64,000 bases of DNA from Rhodanobacter glycinis (lineage in GTDB: Bacteria > Pseudomonadota > Gammaproteobacteria > Xanthomonadales > Rhodanobacteraceae), in the NCBI RefSeq assembly GCF_006438785.1, contig NZ_RCZB01000001.1, forward strand, positions 1,437,912 to 1,501,911. Reading direction: 5' to 3'. Position 1 is the stretch's first letter; the number at the start of each line of letters is the position of its first letter. Shown here piece by piece: positions 19,870 through 29,460 of this stretch. Below the pieces are notes generated by a model, which saw only the letters and a program-made list of their open reading frames with translations, was not told the DNA's origin and did no database searches. The translations under genes and the position numbers were made by a program.

Positions 19870-21053
19870 GCGGTGGTCTCCTTGCCGGGCATGACGTGCT
19901 CGCCCACGGTGACGAGATCGTCGCGATGCACCACTTCGGCACCATAGCTGTAGCCGAGCACACCGTCGATCTCGCGGCTGTGACGACCGGCCAGTCGGCG
20001 CACCTCGGCGGCACCGTATTGGCTGAGACCGCGCGCGACGGGTCGCCCATCGGCATCGACAATCTCGACCAGATCGCCGCGATGGAACTCGCCATCCACA
20101 CCGAGCACGCCGCCTGGCAGCAGCGAGACACGGCCACCGGCCAATGCGCTTGCGGCACCGGCGTCGACGCGGATACGCCCCGGCGCAGCCGGCGCGTGCC
20201 GCAGCCAGTACTTGCGCGCCTGCATACGGCTGGACGCGGCGGCGATCAGAGTGCCGTGCAGGCGACCGTGCTGCAGCGCCTGCACAGTCGCGGCGTCGCG
20301 GCCGCTGAACAACGCGGTGGGAGTGCCTGCCGCCGCAGCCTTGGTCGCCGCCTCCAGTTTGGTACGCATGCCGCCGGTGCCACCCGCACTGCCGCTGCCG
20401 CCGGCCATGGCAAGGATCTGGGGCGTCAGCGCGGCAACGTGGCCGATCGGTGTGGCCGCCGGATCGCGGCGCGGGTCGGCGCTGTACAGCGCATCGACAT
20501 CGGACGCGATCAGCAGCAGGTCCGCATCGACCAGCGCGGCGACGATGGCGGCGAGATTGTCGTTGTCGCCGAGCTTCAGTTCGTCCACCGCCACGGTGTC
20601 GTTTTCGTTCACCACCGGCAGCACATCCAGCGTCAGCAGCTCGCGCAGGGTGGCGCGAGCGTTGAGGTAGCGGCGACGGTTGCGCAGGTCGTCATGGGTG
20701 AGCAGCACCTGCGCCACCGGCCGCGCGGACAGCGACTGCCACAACGCGATCATCGGCGCCTGGCCCAGCGCGGCCAACGCCTGTCGCGCTGCGAGACCGC
20801 TGCCGTCCGCCGCATGCTGACGCAACAACGCGCGCCCCGCCGCCACCGCGCCGGAGGACACCAGCACGACCTGACGCCCATCGGCCTGGCTGGCGGCGAT
20901 GAACCCGGCCAGTGCGTCGGCGTAGCGCAGCGTGAGACCACCGCCGTCGGCGGCGAGCAGGTTGCTGCCGACTTTCAGCACGGCTCGGCGCCATCGCGGC
21001 AACGCCTGCTCGGGCAGGCCAGCGTGTGCATTTTCCGGGATGATCGCCGCCAT
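19866..21053 (-). CDS. proB: Glutamate 5-kinase
   Basis: First enzyme of proline synthesis, 395 residues. The amino-acid kinase domain starts [19 protein letters not shown], with [12 protein letters not shown] and [18 protein letters not shown] in the active site. The C-terminal PUA domain (residues ~290-370) ends near [15 protein letters not shown], where many ProB proteins have an RNA-binding-like fold. Feedback inhibition by proline is known for the family. It lies 14 bases downstream of argH, so glutamate kinases for proline and for arginine (argAB) are made from the same transcript. Confidence 0.97.
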   Translation of the reverse strand: MAAIIPENAHAGLPEQALPRWRRAVLKVGSNLLAADGGGLTLRYADALAGFIAASQADGRQVVLVSSGAVAAGRALLRQHAADGSGLAARQALAALGQAPMIALWQSLSARPVAQVLLTHDDLRNRRRYLNARATLRELLTLDVLPVVNENDTVAVDELKLGDNDNLAAIVAALVDADLLLIASDVDALYSADPRRDPAATPIGHVAALTPQILAMAGGSGSAGGTGGMRTKLEAATKAAAAGTPTALFSGRDAATVQALQHGRLHGTLIAAASSRMQARKYWLRHAPAAPGRIRVDAGAASALAGGRVSLLPGGVLGVDGEFHRGDLVEIVDADGRPVARGLSQYGAAEVRRLAGRHSREIDGVLGYSYGAEVVHRDDLVTVGEHVMPGKETTA

Positions 21054-21067
21054 GCCGATGGCTCCGC

Positions 21068-22363
21068 TCAGTCATCGAGCGCGCGCAGGCGCCCGCGCAA
21101 TTCGTCCAGCCGCAGATCGTGCCCAGCGCCTGGCGACACCCGCGCAGCGAGGCTGCATTCCGGTGTGCGCCCCTGCCCCGCAGATGCAGCGGTTTCCGCC
21201 GCCGCGCGATAGGCGTCGCGGAACGGCACGCCGGCGGCAGCCTGCTCGATCGCCACGTCGGTGGCGTACATCGCCGGCTCGATCGCGGCGCGCATGGCGC
21301 GCTCATTCCACTCCATCCGTGCCAGCAGGTCCGGCACCAGTTCCAGTGCAGCCAAGCCATGGCGACAACCATGGAACAGCGAACCCTTGGAAAACTGCAG
21401 GTCACGCTGATAGCCCGACGGCAGCGACAGCAACTGCTCGATCTCGGTACGCGCCGCGGCGACGCTGGCATAGCTGGCGCGCAGCAGCTCGACCACGTCG
21501 GGGTTGCGCTTGTTCGGCATGATCGAGCTGCCGGTGGTGTACTCGCCCGGCAGCTTCACGAAGTTGAATTCGGCCGTGGTGAACAGCGACAGATCCCACG
21601 CCAGCCGGCGCAAGTCGAGCAGCGCGCTGGCGATCGCTTCCAGCACCGCCATCTCGAACTTGCCGCGCGAAAGCTGCGCGTAGACCGGCGAGATCTGCAT
21701 GCGTGCGAAACCGAGTACCTGCGTGGTGTGCTCGCGATCCAGCTTGAGGTTGACGCCGTAGCCGGCAGCCGTGCCGAGCGGATTCGCATCGATCCACGTT
21801 GACGTCTGCTGCGCGCGCAGCGCGTTGTCGATGAAACCCTCGGCAAACCCGGCAAACCACATCGCGGTGGACGACACCACGGCGCGCTGCAGGTGGGTGT
21901 AGCCGGGCAACGGCACGGCTGGCTGCGCCGCGCGATCCAGACAGACCTGCGCGATGGCGCGGCAATGCGCCTGCAGCGTGGCCAGCTGCTCCTTCAGCCA
22001 CAGCCGTGTGGCGACCAGGATCTGGTCATTGCGGCTGCGCCCGGTGTGCACGCGGCGGCCGGCATCGCCGAGCCGTTCGGTGAGCCGTGCCTCGATCGCC
22101 GAATGGCCGTCCTCGTAGCGATCGTCGAGCACGAACGCGCCGCTGCGAAAGTCCCCGGCCAGCGCATCCAGTTCACGCTTCAGCGCCATCGCCTCGTCGG
22201 CACTGACCACGCCGATGTGAGCCAACCCCTCGACATGCGCCTTGCTGGCGGTGATGTCGTGCAGGAAGAATTCGCGATCCAGCAGCACGTCGTCGCCGGC
22301 GAGGAACTGCATGATCTTCGCGTCGATCTGCACGCCGGATTTTTGCCAGAGCGGCTGGGTCAT
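21068..22363 (-). CDS. argH: Argininosuccinate lyase
   Basis: Last step of arginine synthesis, releasing fumarate; 431 residues. The fumarase/aspartase-superfamily signature [12 protein letters not shown] is intact, as are the substrate loop [10 protein letters not shown] and the His in [12 protein letters not shown] 22363 ([10 protein letters not shown]) is the conserved start; the upstream in-frame ATG is inside the gap to argC and lacks homology. It is in the same operon, 22 bases after argC. Confidence 0.97.
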   Translation of the reverse strand: MTQPLWQKSGVQIDAKIMQFLAGDDVLLDREFFLHDITASKAHVEGLAHIGVVSADEAMALKRELDALAGDFRSGAFVLDDRYEDGHSAIEARLTERLGDAGRRVHTGRSRNDQILVATRLWLKEQLATLQAHCRAIAQVCLDRAAQPAVPLPGYTHLQRAVVSSTAMWFAGFAEGFIDNALRAQQTSTWIDANPLGTAAGYGVNLKLDREHTTQVLGFARMQISPVYAQLSRGKFEMAVLEAIASALLDLRRLAWDLSLFTTAEFNFVKLPGEYTTGSSIMPNKRNPDVVELLRASYASVAAARTEIEQLLSLPSGYQRDLQFSKGSLFHGCRHGLAALELVPDLLARMEWNERAMRAAIEPAMYATDVAIEQAAAGVPFRDAYRAAAETAASAGQGRTPECSLAARVSPGAGHDLRLDELRGRLRALDD

Positions 22364-22385
22364 GGTGATGTCCTGGATGGGTCGT

Positions 22386-23339
22386 TCACAACGGAATGGC
22401 GGTGTATTCGTCCACACCGATGGCACGGTTGATGTTCTGCATGGCCTGAGTCGCTGCGCCCTTCAGCAGGTTGTCCAGCGTCGCCACGATCACCACGCGC
22501 TTGCCATCCGCGGAAAGCGTGAAGCCGCCGATCTCGGCGTGGTGCCGATGGGCGATGCGGCTGACCCATGGTGCTTCGTCGGTCACGCGGACCAGCTTCT
22601 CGCCGTCGTACGCCGAGTGAAAGCGCTGCAGCACATCCTCACGCTTCAGCGGGCGGCTGAGATAAAGGTTGGTGGTGACGGTGAGCCCGCGAAAATGCGG
22701 TGCCACGTGCGGCATGAATTCCACCGGCACGCCGAGCCGGAACGAGGCTTCCTTCTCGTGCATGTGCCCGGTGAGCGCATACGGCATCAGGTTGTCGCGC
22801 AGCTTGTCCGGATCATTCTTGTCCGACGGCGTGGTGCCTGCGCCGGAATAGCCCGACACGCCGAAGCACACCGGCGGCGCCGCCAGCAGATCCTTCAACG
22901 GCGCGATCGACAGCTGCATCGCCGTGGCGTAGCAGCCCGGGTTGCTGATGCGCCGCTGGCCACGCCATTGCTCGCGCATCAGCTCAGGCAAGCCGTAATA
23001 CCAGGCCGGATCGAAACGGTAGTCGGCGGAGAGGTCAAGGATCAGCGGGTCGACACCGGCACCATCGAATGCCGCCACGCAGGCGGCGGCCTTGCCATTG
23101 GGCAACGCCAGGATCACCACGTCCGCACCGAGCTTGGGCAGATCCTCGTGGGCCGGCGCGCTGTAACGCAGCTCACCGCGATACTCCGGCACGTGTGCGT
23201 CAACGCGCTGACCATCCAGCTCACGCGACGACACGAAGCTCAACGTCAACGCCGGATGCGCTGCGATCAGACGAATCAACTCCGTGCCGGTATGCCCGCG
23301 CGCACCGACGATGCCGATACTTTTGCTGTTCGTGTCCAT
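22386..23339 (-). CDS. argC: N-acetyl-gamma-glutamyl-phosphate reductase
   Basis: NADPH-dependent reductase of the acetylated arginine route, 317 residues. The Rossmann loop [16 protein letters not shown] is at the start and the catalytic Cys is in [26 protein letters not shown] and the His in [10 protein letters not shown] complete the active site. It starts 3 bases after the argAB stop, so the kinase and reductase handling the acyl phosphate are made together. Confidence 0.97.
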   Translation of the reverse strand: MDTNSKSIGIVGARGHTGTELIRLIAAHPALTLSFVSSRELDGQRVDAHVPEYRGELRYSAPAHEDLPKLGADVVILALPNGKAAACVAAFDGAGVDPLILDLSADYRFDPAWYYGLPELMREQWRGQRRISNPGCYATAMQLSIAPLKDLLAAPPVCFGVSGYSGAGTTPSDKNDPDKLRDNLMPYALTGHMHEKEASFRLGVPVEFMPHVAPHFRGLTVTTNLYLSRPLKREDVLQRFHSAYDGEKLVRVTDEAPWVSRIAHRHHAEIGGFTLSADGKRVVIVATLDNLLKGAATQAMQNINRAIGVDEYTAIPL

Positions 23340-23342
23340 GGT

Positions 23343-24659
23343 TCAATCCGTCAGTGTCGGTTGCCGTTGTGCGCAGTGCGCCACGCAGCGGGCGATGGTG
23401 TCGAGGTCGTCGATGCCGTACCAGAACACCTTCCAGTGCGGCTGCTTGATGCAACCGTCCGATTCGGCGTAATAGAAGGGATTGACCGGGTTGCCGTGCC
23501 GCGAACGCCAGAACAGTTGCGGGGTCTCCTCGCGCATCACCTGCCACACCGCGCGTCCCAGGCCTTCGCCCTGGGCATCGTCGAGCACGGCGAACTTGTC
23601 GAGATAGGGAAGGCCGTCTTCTTCGGTGAGGATCATCGCGGCGCGATAGTTTTCGCTCACGTAGATGCGCAACGGCCGGGTGCGTTCGAAATAATCCGGC
23701 ACCAGCGTGCGGCCGAAGCTCGACTCGATCAGCTCACGCATGCGTGCGCCATCCACGCCGTCCCACGAATCGAAGCGCAGCACCTTCTCGCCGCGCCGAA
23801 CCAGGGTGCCCGAACCCTTGTGGGTGAACAGCTCCTTGGCCAATTCGGACGGCCGGGTGATCGACACCGACGAGGTCAACGGCAGGTCAGCCAGCAGGTC
23901 GGCGATCTGCTCGATCTTCAACCGCATGCCACCGTTGATCCACGGCTGCGCCATCAGGTGCTCGAACTCGGTGCTGAGGTTGATCGAATCGATCAGCTTG
24001 CCCTGTTCGTCGAGCAGGCCGCCGGTGCCGGTGAGGAAGACAATCTTGTACGGCTGCAGCACGCGCACCAGTTCGTTCGCGGCGAAATCGGCGTTGATGT
24101 TGAGGATCTGTCCTTCGTCGGTCTCACCGAGGCTGGCGATCACCGGGATCGAGTTCGCGCGCAGGCTGGCCTCGATCGGCGCCAGGTTGATGCTGTCGAC
24201 CCTGCCGACCATGCCGTAGACATCGCGATCCAGGTAGCTGGCCATGAACACGCCGGTCGCCACCGAGGTGGCGCGGGTGTCCATCGACTGCAGCGCCTCG
24301 ACCAGCTTCAGGTTCTGCTGCTGGAACACGCGGCGCACGATGCCCAGCGCCTTCGGCGAAGTCACGCGCAGGCCGCCCACGGTCTGCTTCTCGATGCCGG
24401 CGGCAGCCAGCTCCTCGTCCAGCTGCGGACCGGCACCATGCAGCACGATCGGGGTCAGCCCCACCTGCTGCAGGAAGGTCAGCGACGAGGCGAGATCAGG
24501 CAGCTCGTCGCGCAACACCGCACCGCCCACCTTCACCACCGCGAAACGCTTGGCGTCGATCTCCGAGAAACGCTTGAGGTACTGCTGGATTTCCTTCGCG
24601 CTACCCATGCTCGAAAGCAGGCGCACGATGGTCTTGCGGGTGTGCTTATGCGTTTCCAC
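23343..24659 (-). CDS. argAB: Bifunctional N-acetylglutamate synthase/kinase (NAGS-K)
   Basis: A fused enzyme known from Xanthomonas and relatives: an N-terminal amino-acid kinase domain ([46 protein letters not shown]) followed from about residue 290 by an acetyltransferase (NAT) domain ([48 protein letters not shown]). One protein acetylates glutamate and phosphorylates the product. GTG 24659 was chosen because the encoded [15 protein letters not shown] precedes the kinase domain in Xanthomonas homologues; it overlaps argE' by 14 bases. An ATG at 24608 would drop 17 residues. Total 438 residues. Arginine feedback inhibition is known for the family. Confidence 0.94.
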   Translation of the reverse strand: METHKHTRKTIVRLLSSMGSAKEIQQYLKRFSEIDAKRFAVVKVGGAVLRDELPDLASSLTFLQQVGLTPIVLHGAGPQLDEELAAAGIEKQTVGGLRVTSPKALGIVRRVFQQQNLKLVEALQSMDTRATSVATGVFMASYLDRDVYGMVGRVDSINLAPIEASLRANSIPVIASLGETDEGQILNINADFAANELVRVLQPYKIVFLTGTGGLLDEQGKLIDSINLSTEFEHLMAQPWINGGMRLKIEQIADLLADLPLTSSVSITRPSELAKELFTHKGSGTLVRRGEKVLRFDSWDGVDGARMRELIESSFGRTLVPDYFERTRPLRIYVSENYRAAMILTEEDGLPYLDKFAVLDDAQGEGLGRAVWQVMREETPQLFWRSRHGNPVNPFYYAESDGCIKQPHWKVFWYGIDDLDTIARCVAHCAQRQPTLTD

Positions 24660-25746
24660 GTTCGACGATCCGGTAGATGGTTTCTGCGTACTGCTGCAAT
24701 TGATCGAGCGCGACCCATTCGTCGGCACTGTGCGCCTGCGCGATGTCGCCGGGGCCGTAGACGAAGGCGGTGTAGCCGGCGTCGGAGAACAGCGCGGCCT
24801 CGGTCCAGAAATCCACCGCGTTGCCGACCGGGATGCCCAGCTCGTCGGCAAGGTCGCGCGCGACCAGCCGGTTCGCCTCGGCGTTGGCGGTATCGCCGGC
24901 CGGCAGCGAGACGCCGCGGAAGGTTTCGCTGAACTCCGCGGGTTGCGGCTCCACCAGCGTGCGGAACTGTTTCAACAACTGGTCCGGATCCATCGTTGGC
25001 AGCGAACGGAAGCCGAAGCGCACGTCCGCCGTGGGCGCGATCATGTTCGCCTTGATGCCACCCTCGATGCGGCCGATGTTGAAGCGCAAACCAGTGAGTC
25101 CGCCGAAGCGTTCGTGCGACTGTGCCGCCACGAAATCCAGTGCTGCCGAACCCCAGCGCACGGCCTGGTGCAGCGCACTGTCGCTGGGCTTCTGCTCGCC
25201 CGATGCATGCCCGGCGTGGCCGGCGAAGCGCATCAGCACCGACTGGATACCGCGATGCGCCAGCACCGCCTCGCCCTTGGTGGGTTCGGCAACGATCACC
25301 GCTTCGTAGGCATGCGGTTCGCGCAGGAAGCCGGCGATGCAGCGTGCATCGTTCGCCTCCTCGTCGGTGGAAAACAGCAGCGCGAGATCGCCATCGCTGG
25401 CATTCGCCGCCGCCAGCAGCGCCGCCGCCGCGCCCTTGATGTCACACGCGCCGAGACCGATCGCCCGATCGGCGGTGATCCGCAGCGTATGCGGGTCGGC
25501 CGTCCATGCCGGCGAATCCGGCACGGTGTCCAGGTGCACGTTGAACAGGTACTTCGGCTCGCCGCGCACCGCGCACAAGGCCACCGCGCCGGCGCCGAAA
25601 TCGGTCACCGTCACCGTGAAGCCGGGCAACTGCGCGCGCAGGTAGTCGAAGATGCCGCCGGTGTCGATCGCACGCGGCGGGTTGCGCGTGTCGAAACCGA
25701 CCAGCGCCTCCAGGTGTTTCAACGTGGCATCGAGCAGTGCGCTCAT
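24646..25746 (-). CDS. argE': N-acetylcitrulline deacetylase (ArgE-like M20 hydrolase)
   Basis: M20-family zinc deacetylase of 366 residues. Metal motifs are [11 protein letters not shown] (His-Asp), [15 protein letters not shown] (bridging Asp), and [11 protein letters not shown] (catalytic Glu-Glu). In bacteria with acetylornithine carbamoyltransferase, as argF' in this operon, the substrate is N-acetyl-L-citrulline rather than N-acetylornithine; this assignment rests on that context. The start overlaps the argG stop as ATGA. It could also accept acetylornithine; only an assay would tell. Confidence 0.92.
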   Translation of the reverse strand: MSALLDATLKHLEALVGFDTRNPPRAIDTGGIFDYLRAQLPGFTVTVTDFGAGAVALCAVRGEPKYLFNVHLDTVPDSPAWTADPHTLRITADRAIGLGACDIKGAAAALLAAANASDGDLALLFSTDEEANDARCIAGFLREPHAYEAVIVAEPTKGEAVLAHRGIQSVLMRFAGHAGHASGEQKPSDSALHQAVRWGSAALDFVAAQSHERFGGLTGLRFNIGRIEGGIKANMIAPTADVRFGFRSLPTMDPDQLLKQFRTLVEPQPAEFSETFRGVSLPAGDTANAEANRLVARDLADELGIPVGNAVDFWTEAALFSDAGYTAFVYGPGDIAQAHSADEWVALDQLQQYAETIYRIVERGNA

Positions 25747-26936
25747 CCGCGATTGACCTCGGCCCACAGCGTGCTGCTCATGCCGAACAGCTTGATGAAG
25801 CCCTCGGCCTCCTCCACACCCCAGTCGGCCGACTGCGCGTAGGTGGCACCCTTGGCATTGAGGATGTGTTTCGACTCGACCGCCACGGCGCCGACGCTGC
25901 CGCCGTTCGTCTCCAGCGTCACCGTGCCGTTGACGGTGGACTGGCTGGACGCCAGGAACGCCTCCAGGTCGGTCTTCAGCGGATCGTGGAAGAAGCCCTC
26001 GTAAACCAGTTCCACCCACTTGCGCGCCACTTCCGGCTTGAAGCGGTTCTGCTGCTTGCTGAGCACGGCCTCTTCCAGCGCACGGTGCGCGGTGAGCAAC
26101 GCGGTCAGGCCCGGCGCCTCGAAAATGATGCGGCCCTTCAGGCCGATCGTGGTGTCGCCGGTGTAGAGGCCGCGGCCCACGCCGTACTGCGCGAACAGGC
26201 CGTTGAGCTTGGCCAGCATGGTGTGCCCGGCGATCTTCTCGCCGTCAAAGGTCACCGCTTCGCCGTTGACGAAACCGATCTTCACCTGCAGCGGTTTGGA
26301 CGGCCATTCGGCGCGCGGCTTGCACCAGCCCACGGCGCCGGCGCCGGGCGCCTGCCACTTGTCGATCTCGCCGCCGGACATGGTCAGGCCGAGCAGGTTC
26401 TCGTTGATGGTGTACGCCTGCTGCTTGGCGCGCACGCCGAAGCCGCGGTCTTCCAGATACTTCTGCTCGTAGGCGCGCGTCTGCGTGTGCTCCTTCTGGA
26501 TCTCGCGGATCGGCGCCACGATCTGGTAGTCGCCCAGCGCCTTCACCGCCAGGTCGAAACGCACCTGGTCGTTGCCCATGCCGGTGCAACCGTGCGCAAA
26601 GACCTTGGTGCCCAGCTCGTTGGCGCGCTTGAGCGCGGCCTCGACGATCAGGTAGCGGTCGGATACCAGCAGCGGATATTGGCCCTGATAGCCCTCGCCC
26701 GCCCATACGAACGGCTTGACGAAACCCGACCAGATCGCCGGGCCGCCATCGACGGTGACATGGCTGGCCACGCCAAGCTCCTTCGCGCGGCTCTCGATGA
26801 AGGCGCGCTCCTCGGCGTCGACACCGCCGGTATCGGCAAACACGGTATGCACGGCCCAGCCGCGCTCCTGCAGATAAGGCACGCAGAAACTGGTGTCGAG
26901 GCCGCCGGAGAAGGCGAGGACGATGTCTTTGCTCAT
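25743..26936 (-). CDS. argG: Argininosuccinate synthase
   Basis: Joins citrulline and aspartate with ATP; 397 residues. The PP-loop is seen as [13 protein letters not shown] at the N-terminus. Other conserved parts are [15 protein letters not shown] and the citrulline/aspartate contacts of the type I family; the last third has TLNGYTIG-equivalent [17 protein letters not shown]. It follows the OsmC-like gene by 28 bases and is coupled to argE'. Confidence 0.98.
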   Translation of the reverse strand: MSKDIVLAFSGGLDTSFCVPYLQERGWAVHTVFADTGGVDAEERAFIESRAKELGVASHVTVDGGPAIWSGFVKPFVWAGEGYQGQYPLLVSDRYLIVEAALKRANELGTKVFAHGCTGMGNDQVRFDLAVKALGDYQIVAPIREIQKEHTQTRAYEQKYLEDRGFGVRAKQQAYTINENLLGLTMSGGEIDKWQAPGAGAVGWCKPRAEWPSKPLQVKIGFVNGEAVTFDGEKIAGHTMLAKLNGLFAQYGVGRGLYTGDTTIGLKGRIIFEAPGLTALLTAHRALEEAVLSKQQNRFKPEVARKWVELVYEGFFHDPLKTDLEAFLASSQSTVNGTVTLETNGGSVGAVAVESKHILNAKGATYAQSADWGVEEAEGFIKLFGMSSTLWAEVNRG

Positions 26937-26964
26937 GGCTTGCAGATCCTGGAAAGAAGGGTGG

Positions 26965-27438
26965 TCAGGCGGATTCGACGACGATGCGCGGCTCGCAGCG
27001 CACCGGGAAATTCACGGAATTGGCGATGAAGCAAGCGTGGTGCGCCGCCTCGTGCGTGGCTTCGGCCTTGGCCGGGTCGCTGGCGGCAGTGATCGTCACC
27101 GTGGGGCGCAACACCACTTCGACGAAGCGGCCGCCATTGCCCTCGGTGGCCATCGTGCCTTCGGCGGCATCGGCATACGCCGTCACCACCACGCCAGCCA
27201 CGGTGGCCATGTGCAGGTAGGACAGCATGTGGCAGGTCGACAATGCAGTGACCAGCATGTCCTCGGGATTGTGCTTCGCGGCATCGCCGCGGAAGGTGGG
27301 GTCGGAGGAACCGGCGATTGCCGGCTTGCCGTCGATGCGGATCACGTGGTCGCGGCTGTAGTTGCGATAGCCGTCCGTGCCGCTGCCGAGGTTGCCGGTC
27401 CACTCCACCTCGACGCGATAGTGATGCTGATGGTTCAC
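26965..27438 (-). CDS. OsmC/Ohr family protein inside the arginine operon
   Basis: A 157-residue OsmC-fold protein, a family of thiol peroxidases and related redox proteins. The catalytic Cys pair is probable at [15 protein letters not shown] and [15 protein letters not shown], as in OsmC/YhfA members. GTG 27438 is favoured: its first base pairs overlap the previous stop (GTGA) and it gives the conserved beginning [12 protein letters not shown]; an ATG at 27468 lies inside the upstream gene. No known link to arginine synthesis exists; its position inside the operon is the notable fact. Confidence 0.87.
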   Translation of the reverse strand: MNHQHHYRVEVEWTGNLGSGTDGYRNYSRDHVIRIDGKPAIAGSSDPTFRGDAAKHNPEDMLVTALSTCHMLSYLHMATVAGVVVTAYADAAEGTMATEGNGGRFVEVVLRPTVTITAASDPAKAEATHEAAHHACFIANSVNFPVRCEPRIVVESA

Positions 27439-28058
27439 GGTTTCGATTCCTCTTGTTGAGTCATCCATGCAGCCAATTCCGCGTCGCCATCGCCGTCGCG
27501 CTCACGCAGCCCGACGATCACGCCGGCACGGTTGCGCGCGGGATGGTTCTGGCTCAGCTTGAACTTGCCCTCGATGCGATCGACCGCGACTTCGAGGCCG
27601 ACGATAGCGCGCAGCGACTTCTCGATGTGGTCGTCCGGCGCATCGCTGATCTTCCACGGCTGCGACTGGCCCGCCTCATGGTGATCGGTCAGGGTTTCCA
27701 GCAGACGGCGCAGCCACGCCGCGTCGTCGATCACGCGCAGCCGGCCGTGCACGTGCACCACCGCGTAGTTCCAGGTTGGCACCTCGCGCCCGGTCTCGTG
27801 CTTGCTCGGATACCAGTTCGGGCTGATGTAGCCGTCCGGCCCCTGGAACACCAGCAGCACCTCGGCGCCGTCCAGTTGCGCCAGTTCGTTGCCGCGGGCG
27901 ACATGACCGTGCAGCACCTCGCCGACGAGTTCGAACGGCAGGTGATTGGCCGTCAACCCGTCGGCCGCGTGGGTCACCAGCGTGGCGAACGGATACGCGC
28001 GGATCAGCCCGTGCAAGGCCTCGACGCGGGTTTCCACAAAATGCTTCGGCGTATACAT
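27435..28058 (-). CDS. PaiB-like FMN-binding protein inside the arginine operon
   Basis: A 207-residue protein of the PaiB/FMN-binding split-barrel family: MYTPKHFVETRVEALHGLI at the start, the flavin region ATLVTHAADGLTANHLPF, and YISPNWYPSKHETGREVPTWNY, the strongest PaiB signature. Bacillus PaiB was described as a negative regulator with PaiA polyamine acetyltransferase. Here it lies 7 bases after argF'. A role in arginine or polyamine balance is an attractive but unproven guess. Confidence 0.9.
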   Translation of the reverse strand: MYTPKHFVETRVEALHGLIRAYPFATLVTHAADGLTANHLPFELVGEVLHGHVARGNELAQLDGAEVLLVFQGPDGYISPNWYPSKHETGREVPTWNYAVVHVHGRLRVIDDAAWLRRLLETLTDHHEAGQSQPWKISDAPDDHIEKSLRAIVGLEVAVDRIEGKFKLSQNHPARNRAGVIVGLRERDGDGDAELAAWMTQQEESKP

Positions 28059-28065
28059 GTCCTGC

Positions 28066-29073
28066 TCAGCCCTGCCCGATCAATGCCGCCATCACCGCCT
28101 TCTGCACGTGCAGGCGATTCTCGGCCTCGTCGATGGCGATGCAGGCGGGCGAATCCATCACCGCGTCGGTGGCCTTGATGTTCCGGCGCAGCGGCAGGCA
28201 GTGGCTGAACAGGCCGTGGTTGGTCAACGCCATCTTCGCCTCGTCGACGATGAAGTGCCTGCTCGCTTCGCGAACCGGCTTTTCCTGCTCCCAGCGGCCG
28301 AAGAACGGCAGCGCGCCCCAGCTCTTGGCGTAGACCACGTCGGCGCCGGCATAGGCTTCCTCGATATTGTGACTGACCTTCAGCGAACCACCGTTCTGCT
28401 CGGCGTTCAGACGGCCAAATGCCATGTAGCGCTCGTCCAGTACGTAATCGGGCGTGGGGCACAGCAAAGTCACGTCCATGCCCATCTTGGTCGCGATCAG
28501 CAGCGCCGAATTCGCTACTGCGGTATTCAGCGGCTTCGGGTGATAGGTCCAGGTGAGCACGTACTTCCTGTTCTGCAGGTCGCCGAGATGCTCCTTCAGC
28601 GCCAGTGCGTGGGCCAGCTCCTGGCAGGGATGGGTGATCGTCTCCATGTTGATCACCGGCACCGTGGCGTACTGCGCGAACGCCTTGATCACCTTGTCTT
28701 GCCGGTCCACCGCCCAGTCCTGGAACTTCGGGAACGCGCGCACGGCGATCAGGTCGACGTAGCGGCTGAGCACCCGTGCCACCTCGGCGATGTGCTCTTC
28801 GGTGTCGCCGTCCATCACGCTGCCCACCTCGAACTCGATCGGCCACGCGTCCTTGCCCGGCGCCAGCACGATCGCGTGGCCACCCAACTGGAACGCGCCC
28901 AGCTCGAAGCTGGTACGGGTGCGCATCGACGGGTTGAAGAACAAGAGTGCAATGGACTTGCCGGCCAGTTGCTGGCCGCGCGGCGAACGCTTGAACGCAG
29001 CAGCCTGCTCCAACAGCGCGTCGATCTCGGCGCGGCTGTAATCCTGGGTGGTGATGAAGTGACGGATGGTCAT
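28066..29073 (-). CDS. argF': N-acetylornithine carbamoyltransferase (AOTCase)
   Basis: Transfers carbamoyl phosphate to N-acetyl-L-ornithine, giving N-acetylcitrulline; 335 residues. Seen are the carbamoyl-phosphate motif FFNPSMRTRTSFELGAFQLGG, HPCQELAHALALKEHLG and SHCLPLRRNIKATD. Trp77 and Glu92 are at the same numbers as in Xanthomonas AOTCase; Glu92 there marks acetyl rather than succinyl ornithine. ATG 29073 is the conserved start (MTIRHFITTQDYSR). It is the first gene of the operon running to proA, preceded by a leader with an attenuator-like structure. Confidence 0.96.
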   Translation of the reverse strand: MTIRHFITTQDYSRAEIDALLEQAAAFKRSPRGQQLAGKSIALLFFNPSMRTRTSFELGAFQLGGHAIVLAPGKDAWPIEFEVGSVMDGDTEEHIAEVARVLSRYVDLIAVRAFPKFQDWAVDRQDKVIKAFAQYATVPVINMETITHPCQELAHALALKEHLGDLQNRKYVLTWTYHPKPLNTAVANSALLIATKMGMDVTLLCPTPDYVLDERYMAFGRLNAEQNGGSLKVSHNIEEAYAGADVVYAKSWGALPFFGRWEQEKPVREASRHFIVDEAKMALTNHGLFSHCLPLRRNIKATDAVMDSPACIAIDEAENRLHVQKAVMAALIGQG

Positions 29074-29154
29074 GTTGTGAGGCTCTTGGTGAAGAGTCCG
29101 GCCGTAGCTGGCCGGTTTGGGGGTTCGCGGAGGGATCCGCGTGAAATGCATAAC

Positions 29155-29182
29155 TCCAAAATCCAAAATCCAAAATCCAAAA
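29155..29182. repeat. Four tandem copies of TCCAAAA in the argF' leader
   Basis: Perfect 7-bp units at 29155, 29162, 29169 and 29176. On the transcribed (minus) strand they read TTTTGGA four times, directly after the U-tract of the leader terminator and ~82 bases before argF'. Copy number could vary by slippage. Confidence 0.9.
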
Positions 29183-29188
29183 ACAAAA

Positions 29189-29210
29189 AACCCGGCACGA
29201 TGGCCGGGTT
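29189..29210 (-). terminator. Leader terminator upstream of argF'
   Basis: 8-bp perfect stem AACCCGGC / GCCGGGTT with a 6-base loop, followed on the minus strand by a long U-rich run. It points toward argF', 116 bases before its ATG, so transcription of the operon must pass it or begin after it. Confidence 0.85.
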
Positions 29211-29243
29211 ATTTCGTCATGCACATGAAACGCGTGCGACTGC

Positions 29244-29291
29244 CTACCCGGCCGAATATCCATCCAGCGGTCGGCGCGCACGCGACGTCAT
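29244..29291 (-). CDS. Putative arginine leader peptide MTSRARRPLDGYSAG
   Basis: A 15-codon ORF: ATG at 29291, TAG at 29246-29244. Three of its first seven residues are Arg (CGT, CGC, CGA), including the tandem pair RR. The stop codon touches the antiterminator arm. The distance from the last Arg codon to that arm is ~18 bases, about what a stalled ribosome covers. No strong ribosome site is seen upstream, and GC-rich DNA makes Arg codons by chance, so it is a candidate only. Confidence 0.5.
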   Translation of the reverse strand: MTSRARRPLDGYSAG

Positions 29292-29425
29292 GCCAGCTGC
29301 CGCGCGGGCGCTGGTGAGTACGGTAGCGGTATAGACGGCTGCGGACATGCAGATTCCAAGTGACGAGTGCGCATGATGGCGACAATTTCGCTGCCATGCA
29401 ACAAGAAATTAGGCGGCAGAAACAC

Positions 29426-29449
29426 CATCGCCGCCCTGAGGCGGCGATG
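29426..29449. terminator. Hairpin after the glycine-zipper gene
   Basis: CATCGCCGCC (29426-29435), loop CTGA, exact complement 29440-29449. It lies 12 bases after the stop of the minus-strand gene at 29461, and probably ends its transcript before the argF' leader promoter; no U-run. Confidence 0.6.
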
Positions 29450-29460
29450 GGCGGGACGGA

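Larger units (their letters stand above)
29183..29335 (-). promoter_or_regulatory. Putative arginine attenuator: promoter, leader peptide, antiterminator and terminator
   Basis: Reading down the minus strand: a promoter-like pair TTGGAA (29359-29354) and TCTATA (29335-29330) with 18-base spacing; a 15-codon ORF (29291-29244) with Arg at codons 4, 6 and 7; the arm GGCCGGGT (29253-29246) overlapping its stop; then a terminator with arms AACCCGGC (29210-29203) and GCCGGGTT (29196-29189) and a U-rich tail. GGCCGGGT is the exact complement of ACCCGGCC (29209-29202), so antiterminator and terminator are mutually exclusive. A ribosome stalled on the Arg codons would leave GGCCGGGT free. The leader peptide lacks a good Shine-Dalgarno site, which is the weak point. 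Confidence 0.6.

Noticed and set aside
24608..24659. ATG 24608 as start of the NAGS-K gene
   Set aside because: The 17 codons upstream encode a stretch conserved in Xanthomonas homologues, so GTG 24659 is more likely.
22242..24932. Plus-strand frame of 896 codons antisense to argC and argAB
   Set aside because: A GC-rich shadow of minus-strand arginine genes that have clear motifs; the translated product is His/Arg/Gln-rich with no domain.
29155..29182. Possible CRISPR-like array
   Set aside because: The 7-bp units are directly adjacent with no spacers; it is a simple tandem repeat.
29209..29397. 62-codon Arg-rich frame overlapping the argF' leader, ending at the leader terminator
   Set aside because: It has no ribosome site and begins upstream of the inferred transcription start. 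The 15-codon ORF at 29291-29244 fits the antiterminator geometry better.
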